Assembly: GCF_000222705.1 (NCBI RefSeq)
Contig: NZ_AFUB01000015.1
Span: 1 to 64,000 of the forward strand
Direction of reading: 5' to 3'
Origin: Streptococcus mitis bv. 2 str. SK95
Lineage (GTDB): Bacteria; Bacillota; Bacilli; Lactobacillales; Streptococcaceae
DNA length: 64,000 nt
Position numbers and translations under genes: made by a program. Below, piece after piece: positions 9,228 through 24,100 of the stretch. Numbering within the stretch: the first letter of the stretch is position 1; each line of letters opens with the position of its first letter. The notes beneath the pieces were generated by a model. That model saw nothing but the letters and a program-made list of their open reading frames with translations, was not told the origin of the DNA and ran no database searches.

Positions 9228-11213
9228 ATGATGAAAAGTTCAAAACTATTTGCTCTTGCGGGCGTGACATTATTGGCGGCGACTACTTTAGCTGCATGCT
9301 CTGGATCAGGTTCGAGCGCTAAAGGAGAGAAGACATTCTCATATATCTATGAAACAGACCCAGATAATCTCAACTACTTAACAACTGGTAAGGCTGCAAC
9401 TGCTGACATTACTAGTAATGTGATTGATGGATTGCTTGAAAATGACCGCTATGGTAACTTTGTGCCATCTATGGCTGAGGATTGGTCTGTATCCAAGGAT
9501 GGATTGACTTACACTTATACTATCCGTAAGGATGCAAAATGGTATACTTCTGAAGGTGAAGAATACGCGGCAGTCAAAGCTCAAGACTTTGTAACAGGAC
9601 TTAAATATGCTGCTGATAAAAAATCTGATGGTCTTTATTTAGTTCAAGAATCGATCAAAGGATTGGACGCCTATGTAAAAGGGGAAATCAAAGATTTCTC
9701 ACAAGTAGGAATTAAGGCTCTGGATGATCAGACAGTTCAGTACACTTTGAACAAACCAGAAAGCTTCTGGAATTCTAAGACAACGATGGGTGTAATGGCA
9801 CCAGTTAATGAAGAGTTCTTAAACTCTAAAGGGGATGATTTCGCTAAAGGAACAGATCCAAGTAGCATCCTATACAATGGACCATTCTTGCTCAAATCTA
9901 TCGTAGCTAAATCTTCTGTTGAGTTTGAAAAAAATCCAAACTACTGGGATAAGGACAATGTTCATCTTGATAAGGTTAAATTATCATTCTGGGATGGTCA
10001 AGATACCAACAAACCGACTGAAGCCTTCAAGGATGGAAGTTTCACTATGGCCCGTCTCTTCCCAACAAGCGCTAGCTACCCAGAGACTGAAAAAGCATTT
10101 AAAGATAATATTGTTTACACACAACAAGATTCTACTACTTATTTAGTAGGTACTAATATTGATCGCCAGTCTTATAAGTATACTTCTAAGACAACGGATG
10201 AAGAAAAAACATCAACCAAGAAAGCTCTTCTAAACAAAGATTTCCGTCAAGCTCTTGCCTTTGGTTTTGATAGAACCGCCTATGCCTCTCAAGTAAACGG
10301 TGCAAGTGGTGCGACTAAACTGCTTCGTAACTTGTTTGTCCCACCTACATTTGTTCAAGCAGATGGCAAAAACTTTGGTGAGTTGGTCAAAGAAAAATTG
10401 GTGACTTATGGAGACGAGTGGAAGGATGTAAATTTAGCTGATGCCCAAGATGGACTCTATAACGCAGATAAGGCCAAAGCAGAATTTGCCAAAGCTAAGA
10501 CAGCTCTTCAAGCAGAAGGTGTGAAATTCCCAATCCACTTGGATATGCCAGTAGACCAAACAAACACGACGAAAGTCCAACGTGTTCAATCCTTCAAACA
10601 ATCGCTTGAAGCTACTCTAGGGTCAGAGAACGTCGTTGTCGATATCCAACAACTTCAAAAAGATGATGTCTTGAATATCACTTACTTTGCTGAAACTGCA
10701 GCTGGAGAAGACTGGGATATCTCAGATAACGTGGGATGGTCTCCAGACTTTGCAGACCCATCTACTTACCTTGATATCATCAAGCCATCTGTCGGAGAAA
10801 ATACAAAGACTTACCTAGGATTTGACTCTGGAACAAACAACGCTGCGGCTAAGCAGGTTGGTTTGGAAGATTATGAAAAGATGGTTGTGGAAGCTGGGGA
10901 AGAAACTACTGACGTTTCAAAACGTTATGAGAAATATGCTGCTGCCCAAGCTTGGTTGACAGATAGTGCATTGATCATCCCAACAACTTCTAAAACTGGT
11001 CGTCCAATGTTGTCTAAGATGGTACCATTTACGCTTCCGTTTGCATACTCTGGTAACAAGGGTACGAGCGAAGCCCTCTTGTATAAATACCTTGATGTAC
11101 AAGATAAACCAGTGACAGCAGAAGAATATCAAAAAGCCCAAGAAAAATGGATGAAAGAAAAAGAAGAGTCAAATAAAAAGGCTCAAGAAGATCTTGTAAA
11201 ACATGTGAAATAA
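9228..11213 (+). CDS. aliA: Oligopeptide-binding lipoprotein AliA
   Basis: A substrate-binding lipoprotein that delivers oligopeptides to the Ami ABC transporter from the outer face of the membrane. It is 661 residues long, with a lipoprotein signal (MMKSSKLFALAG then TTLAAC, lipidated Cys at residue 24 or 23 depending on which of two adjacent ATGs is used), and a solute-binding protein family 5 body (for example YIYETDPDNLNYLTTGKAAT near the N-terminus). The full sequence matches what I know of pneumococcal AliA, and its place just after the capsule locus is the standard pneumococcal position. AGGAGA lies 5-8 bases before the ATGs. It has its own strong promoter with CodY-like boxes and a terminator at 11231-11270, so it is monocistronic. 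Confidence 0.95.
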   Translation: MMKSSKLFALAGVTLLAATTLAACSGSGSSAKGEKTFSYIYETDPDNLNYLTTGKAATADITSNVIDGLLENDRYGNFVPSMAEDWSVSKDGLTYTYTIRKDAKWYTSEGEEYAAVKAQDFVTGLKYAADKKSDGLYLVQESIKGLDAYVKGEIKDFSQVGIKALDDQTVQYTLNKPESFWNSKTTMGVMAPVNEEFLNSKGDDFAKGTDPSSILYNGPFLLKSIVAKSSVEFEKNPNYWDKDNVHLDKVKLSFWDGQDTNKPTEAFKDGSFTMARLFPTSASYPETEKAFKDNIVYTQQDSTTYLVGTNIDRQSYKYTSKTTDEEKTSTKKALLNKDFRQALAFGFDRTAYASQVNGASGATKLLRNLFVPPTFVQADGKNFGELVKEKLVTYGDEWKDVNLADAQDGLYNADKAKAEFAKAKTALQAEGVKFPIHLDMPVDQTNTTKVQRVQSFKQSLEATLGSENVVVDIQQLQKDDVLNITYFAETAAGEDWDISDNVGWSPDFADPSTYLDIIKPSVGENTKTYLGFDSGTNNAAAKQVGLEDYEKMVVEAGEETTDVSKRYEKYAAAQAWLTDSALIIPTTSKTGRPMLSKMVPFTLPFAYSGNKGTSEALLYKYLDVQDKPVTAEEYQKAQEKWMKEKEESNKKAQEDLVKHVK

Positions 11214-11230
11214 CTGTTGTAAAATATAAG

Positions 11231-11270
11231 AAAGGATTTAGTATTTCTCTTGAATGCTGAATCCTTTTTT
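11231..11270 (+). terminator. aliA terminator
   Basis: Stem AAAGGATTTAGTATT (11231-11245) with AATGCTGAATCCTTT (11253-11267), with two G-U pairs, a 7-base loop and a run of six Ts ending at 11270. Confidence 0.85.
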
Positions 11271-11351
11271 ACATTTGTAAAGAAAGATTCTAAATTTGGA
11301 GCCTATTTTCTCAGAATAGAGAAAATTTTCGTTAATTTTACTTGTTTCCTA

Positions 11352-11380
11352 TTGCTTTCTCAGCCATTATTTGTTATATT
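11352..11380 (+). promoter_or_regulatory. Promoter of the GH101-protease gene
   Basis: -35 TTGCTT (11352-11357), 17-base spacer, extended -10 TGTTATATT (hexamer 11375-11380). The start codon is 115 bases further on, leaving a long leader that contains the cre site. Confidence 0.65.
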
Positions 11381-11454
11381 AAAAGCGTAATTATTTTTAT
11401 TTATCAGGGTTAAGCATTGCACTTTCAGAGGAAGGAGTATTTTTTAAAAAAAGA

Positions 11455-11469
11455 ATGTAAACGCTTACT
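11455..11469 (+). promoter_or_regulatory. cre site (CcpA) upstream of the GH101-protease gene
   Basis: ATGTAAACGCTTACT fits all fixed positions of the cre consensus WTGNAANCGNWNNCW. It lies 25 bases upstream of the start codon and about 75 bases downstream of the proposed -10, a position from which CcpA acts as a roadblock. This predicts catabolite repression of the gene by glucose. Confidence 0.85.
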
Positions 11470-11488
11470 CAAAAATGAAAGGATTTAG

Positions 11489-17986
<6,498 letters not shown>

Positions 17987-18069
17987 ATATTTATTCCACA
18001 ACTACATTGTTTGGATAAGTGACTTGGACTTCTATGGGGGTCAGAGTCGGAAAATGAATCAAACACCTG

Positions 18070-18097
18070 GAGAGGACCTCTTGGTTCTCTTCTTTTT
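18070..18097 (+). terminator. Terminator between the two glycosidase genes
   Basis: Stem AGAGGACC (18071-18078) with GGTTCTCT (18083-18090), one G-U pair and a TCTT loop, followed by TCTTTTT. It lies 85-110 bases after the GH101 stop and only about 60 bases before the next start, so it could also act within the leader of the downstream gene. Confidence 0.7.
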
Positions 18098-18107
18098 AAA
18101 AGGAGAA

Positions 18108-18122
18108 ATGATAACGCTTACT
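18108..18122 (+). promoter_or_regulatory. cre-like site (CcpA) upstream of the GH20-GH84 gene
   Basis: ATGATAACGCTTACT matches the cre consensus at all but one fixed position. It stands about 33 bases before the start codon, mirroring the cre site of the GH101 gene. The leaders of the two genes also resemble each other (ACGCTTACT, ATGAAAGGA, then the YSIRK coding start). I found no convincing -35/-10 pair between 17987 and 18107. Confidence 0.7.
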
Positions 18123-18154
18123 ATCGTAAGCGGATGAAAGGAAATAGGAGAAAT

Positions 18155-21100
18155 ATGGACAAACACTTTTTTGAGAAACGCTGTCATTATAGTATCCGCA
18201 AATTTGCAATTGGTGCAGCCTCAGTTATGATTGGTGCTAGTATTTTTGGGGCAAATCTAGCCCATGCTTCAGAGACAGAAGTAAAATCTAGTACAGAGGA
18301 TACCATAACGCAGGTTAAACCCATGGATAAGTTACCAGATGATTTAGCAGCTGCGCTTGAAAAGGCGGATGCAGAAGCTGCAACAGAAGGAAATCAAGAG
18401 GGTAGCCAGGCAACCGAAGAAGGAACAAAACCTGAAGAGACAGGAAAAACAACATCAACAACGACTTCTTCAGTTCCAGAAACATCTGAAATTCCTAAAG
18501 AAGAAGTGCAACCAGCAGAAACAAATACTCCTGCTACTAAACCAACTAATCAAGAAGTAGAAGAACGTCCAGATCTCAATCACTTAGAGGGAACTACTGC
18601 TTCAGCAAACAACCATGAGGCTGGAACAAGCTTTACAGCTGACAAAGCAGTTGATGGTGATGATAGTACTAGATGGGCAACGGACAGAGATGTACCAAAA
18701 CCAACCTTTGAACTAACCCTTCCAAAAACTACCCTCATCAAGCATGTGGAAATTGACTGGGATCGTCGTCTTCGTAATGGGCAAAATGACCCCAATATCA
18801 AATCTTGGAGTCTCTATTACGCAGGTCAAGAAGACGTGGGCGCTAATGGAGAAAAACAATGGAAACTAGCTCATACCAAGACTGGAGATCCTGTTTTAGA
18901 TGAGAAAGTAGACCTAGCTGAAAGTATCAAAGCGAAGTACCTCAAACTTGAAGTCAATGATTACCAAGCTGGTACAATGGGCTGGAGAAACGTTGGAATT
19001 CAAGAAATTCGAGCTTATTCAAACGTTCCGGACCATAGTAAAGTAACGGATATCCGCCAAGTTGATCAGTTGGATGTGGCTGAAGATGGCAAGTCTCTTG
19101 TCCTACCAAGTTTGCCAGGTCAGGTTAGTCTGATCGGCAGTAACAAGCAGGGTGTGATTGACCTTCAAAATCGCATCTACCAACCTCTGACAGATCAACG
19201 TGTCAAGGTCATGGTACAACAAATCAAAGACAGTCATACCTTTACCAAAGAGTTTGAAGTAGTCATCAAGGGGCTACATCAGGACGAAGGTGTGGGTGTG
19301 AAACCAAAAGTAGCACCAGCTGTTCAACAATGGTATGGGAAAGAAGGCCAATCTTCTATCACTTCAGATACAGTTCTTGCGACGGGTGATTCAGGTTTTG
19401 ATCAGGCTGCAACCTTCTACCAGTCAGACCTTGCAAGCCGTGGATTGGAACTTGCAACAGGTGACAAACAGGCTCAAAAACGAATCGAGTTTAAAAAGGT
19501 TGAAAACAAAGGTTATGGCAAGGAAGGCTACGGCATCACTATCCAAGATGATGTGATTACCATCGAAGCCGCAACGAAAACAGGAGCCTTTTACGCAACT
19601 CGTACTCTTCTTCAAATGGGAGAAACAGACCTACAAAATGGTGAAATTCGTGATTTCCCAAGTTTCAGTCATCGTGGCTTTATGCTGGATACAGGTCGTA
19701 AATTTATCCCTTATGACACCCTTGTAGACATCATGCTAAACATGGCCTATTACAAGATGAACGACTTGCAGTTGCACCTTAATGATAACTATATCTTCCT
19801 TAAGGAACACTTGGCAGGTAAGAATTTAACACCAGAAGAACAACTCAAGTATGTTCTTGAACATGCTAAGACTGGTTTCCGTTTGGAGACAGATATTGTC
19901 GGTCAGAATGGTCAAAAATTAACATCTGATGAGCATTATACTAAGGAAGAAATGCAAAATCTGATTAAATTGGCCAAGGCTCTTCATATCAACCTAGTAC
20001 CTGAAATTGATACACCAGGACACGCTCTGTCATTTGTCAAGGTTCGTCCAGACCTCATGTATCAAGGAAGTCTGAGCGATTATGCAGGCAAGCACAATGT
20101 CGAACGAGTTGCCATGCTAGACTTGGATAACAAGTACGATGAAACGCTGGCTTTTGTCAAATCCGTCTATGACAAACTCCTCGATGGTCCAGATGCTCCT
20201 TTGCATGGTGTATCCACTGTTCATATCGGAACGGATGAATACTATGGCAGCAGAGAAAGTTATCGTCGCTATGTCAATGACCTTATCAAATACATTAAAG
20301 GAAAAGGCTATACCCCTCGTATCTGGGGCTCACTCAGTGCGAAACGTGGGAACACTCCTGTTGATTGGAACGGGGTAGAGGTTGATATCTGGAGTATCGG
20401 ATGGCAACGACCAAATGAAGCTATTGCTCAGGGAGCTAAGATTATCAACATCACTGATGTACCAACTTACAGTGTTCCAAGTGGAAGCAATAGTCAGGCG
20501 GCTTATGGAGATTATGCAAACTATGAGCGCCAATATAATAGCTGGACACCAAATGATTTCCGAACAGGTGGGGGACCACTTTTAGAGTCATCTCATCCAG
20601 GTATTATCGGAGGAGGTCATGCGGTTTGGAACGATAATATCGATCTCCATGAGACAGGTTTGACTTCTTATGATATCTTCAAACGCTTCTTCAAGAGTAT
20701 GCAGACCACTGCGGAGCGCACTTGGGGATCTGATCGTGCAGCTGCGACCTTTGCAGAACGTACCCTACCAACGAGTCCTTATGCGCCACAGTCAAATCCT
20801 GATAAAGAGATTGATCAAAGCGACTTGTTTACCATCAATCCTGAAACAGTCAAGAACTATGCAAGCAAGAAGGTGAAGACAAGCGAGCAAGGATTGGCTT
20901 TTGAGAAAGACAGCAGTATCGAAGGCTTAGCAGGTGATGTTGGTCCAAGTCACGTCTTGAAGTTTGATGTGACTGTCACTGGAGACGGGGAACAAACCCT
21001 CTCAACAAGTGGGGACAACCGTATCTATCTAGCTGATAAAGACGGCTACCTTGCCTATCAATTTGAACAGTTCCATATCCAATTCAAGAAAAAACTTGAA

Positions 21101-24100
21101 AAGAACAAACGCTATCAAATCTCCATCGTGACCAAACCACAATCAACGGAAGTCTATGTAGATGGTGAAAAGATCGAGCGTATCGCGGATCCTGCGCATC
21201 CACGTCTGGCTCATACAAGCTTGGTATTGCCACTTGAAAGTATCGGTGGCTTCAAGGGAATCTTGCACAGCGCTGAGTTGACTGATAAGCCTTTTGTAAA
21301 TCCTCGTTTGATTGCAAATGACAAATTCACTGCTACTGCAAGTAGCCAAGAATTGCCAGGAACAGCGACTGAAGGAGCTGTTGAGAAAGCCTTTGACAAT
21401 GATCCAAATACCTTCTGGCATACTAAGTGGACTGGTGACACTGCGCCATACACCCTTACTATGACCTTGAAAGAAGCAGAAAAAGTCAATGGCTTGACTT
21501 ATCTCCCACGTCCAGGTGGTGGAAATGGTGTCGTTACTCGCTACGAAATCTACGCACAAAAAGATGGCCAAATGGTCAAGGTTTCAGAAGGAAACTGGGA
21601 CAACAATGCCCAAGAAAAAACAGTCAACTTTGCGGCGGTACATACCAACAAGATTGAGTTGAAAGTATTGGAAGGCGTTGGTGGTTTTGCAAGTGCAGCT
21701 GAAGTTCATCTATTGAAGCCTGTCAAAGAAGAGCAAGAAACGCCTGCACCAAGTCAACCAGAAAAACCAACTACTCCTGAAAAACCAAAAGTAGACCAAA
21801 CCGGTGATGGAACAGTTGAATTGGCAGATCAATTCACAGCAAGTAAACCAGCTAGCGAAGATAGCATTGCAGCTGCTAGCAAGAGCAATGACTATCTCAA
21901 GAAAGAGTACAAGGTCTTCCCAACTCCACAAAAAGTAACCTATGGCGAAGGTGTTACAGCCCTTCGTAAGCAAGTCAATCTGGTCATGGGCGATCAACTC
22001 GACATCTATACTCGCAATCGCTTGAAGAGTATCTTGCAGGATAATCAAGTATCTTATACAACTGGTAAGGCGGCAATCGCTGGCGTAACCAATATCTATC
22101 TTGGAGTGCATGGACAAGGTTCACAAGCAGAACAAAACTTGTCCAAGGTTTCAGCAGGCCTCTTTGACAAGATCGACGCCTATGCCTTGAGCATCAAGGA
22201 TAACTCGATTTCCATCGTCGGAAAAGATACAGATGCAGTTTTCTATGGTTTGACAACCTTGAAACACATGCTTAAGGAAAGCCAAGTGCCAGTCCTTCGC
22301 AATGTGACAGTAGAAGATTACGCAGAGCTCAAGAATCGTGGCTTTATCGAAGGTTACTATGGAAATCCATGGTCGAATGCGGATCGTGCAGAATTGATGC
22401 GTTTTGGTGGCGATTTGAAATTGAACCAATACTTCTTTGCACCAAAAGATGATCCATACCATAACAAGAAATGGCGTGAACTCTATCCAGAAGAAAAACT
22501 AGCAGAAATTCGTGAACTTGCTCGTGTCGGAAATCAAAGTAAAACCCGCTATGTCTGGACCATCCATCCATTCATGAACAACCGCATCCGCTTTGGAAAT
22601 GAAGCACACTACCAAGAAGACTTGGCAACCATTAAGGCTAAATTTACCCAGTTGATGAAAGTGGGTGTCCGCGAATTTGGTATCCTTGCAGATGATGCTC
22701 CAAGCCCAGTCGGAGGCTACAATAGCTACAACCGCTTGATGCAAGATATGACCAAGTGGTTGACAGAAATGCAGGGAACTTACAGCGGTCTTCGTAAAGA
22801 AATGATCTTTGTTCCTGGACAGTATTGGGGCAATGGACGTGAGGATGAGTTGAAATCTCTCAATGAAAATCTCCCACATTCAACATCCATGACCTTGACT
22901 GGTGGTAAGATTTGGGGCGAAGTCTCTGAAAGCTTCCTCTCAACTCTCAAGAACAATCTATCCACAGGTGGCAAGACCTATCGCCCAGTTTCACTTTGGA
23001 TTAACTGGCCTGTAACAGATAACTCTAAACAACACTTGATTCTAGGTGGAGGTGAGAAATTCCTTCATCCAAATGTGGATCCAAGCTTGCTATCTGGTAT
23101 CATGTTGAACCCAATGCAACAGTCTGAACCATCTAAGATTGCCCTCTTTTCAGGAGCTCAATATTCATGGAAACAGTGGAAATCAGAAGAAGAAGCTAAG
23201 AAAATCAATGATATTGCCTTCAACTTTGTAGAAAATGGTCATTTTGAAGATAGCAAGGTATCGGCAGCCTTCCGCGAACTTGGTAAGCACATGATCAACC
23301 AAAACATGGATAATCGTGTCGTCAAACTAGAAGAATCGGTAGACTTGGCTCCAAAATTGACAGACTTCATGACCAAGCTCAAAGCAGGTCAGGATGTGAC
23401 TGCAGAGCGTGCAGCCTTGCGAGCTGAATTTGCCAAGATTAAAGAAGCTGTTGAACTCTATAAAGCATCAGGTGATAAAAAAATGGTTGCGCAAATCCAC
23501 TATTGGTTGGATAATGCAATCGACCAAATGAATGCTCTCGATGCCTTCCTTACAGGAACTGAAGCCATGGCTACAAACGATGCAGCCAAACTTTGGGACA
23601 GCTACTATAAAGGCTTGAAGTTCTACGAACAGTCTCAAACTCATACCTTCCATTATGTAGACCATATGGAAAAAGCTGAATTGGGTGTTCAACATATTCG
23701 TCCATTTATCCTATCCCTAAAAGAAATTCTAGCGTCTGAAGTTCAAAAAGTCTTGCACCCAGATCAAATCATCAGCACCTTTATCACCAATCGAACAGGT
23801 GTAGAAGGTGGTTTGGCAGAAGTAACGGATGGCGACTTGGCAACCCATGCGATTATTAAATCACCAAATAGCATCAAGACAGGTGATTATATTGGTATGA
23901 AGTTCAACAAGCCGGTAGCGATTCAAACTTTGACTTTTGCTATGGGAACCCAGGCTAATCCACGTGATACCTTTAGTAAGGCAGAAGTACAGTATCAAGA
24001 TGAAAATGACAACTGGGTAACCTTGAAAGAGCCAAGCTATGTCGGAAATGAATCCCTTCTTAAGTTTGAGAATCTCAACATCAAGGCTAAGGCAGTTCGC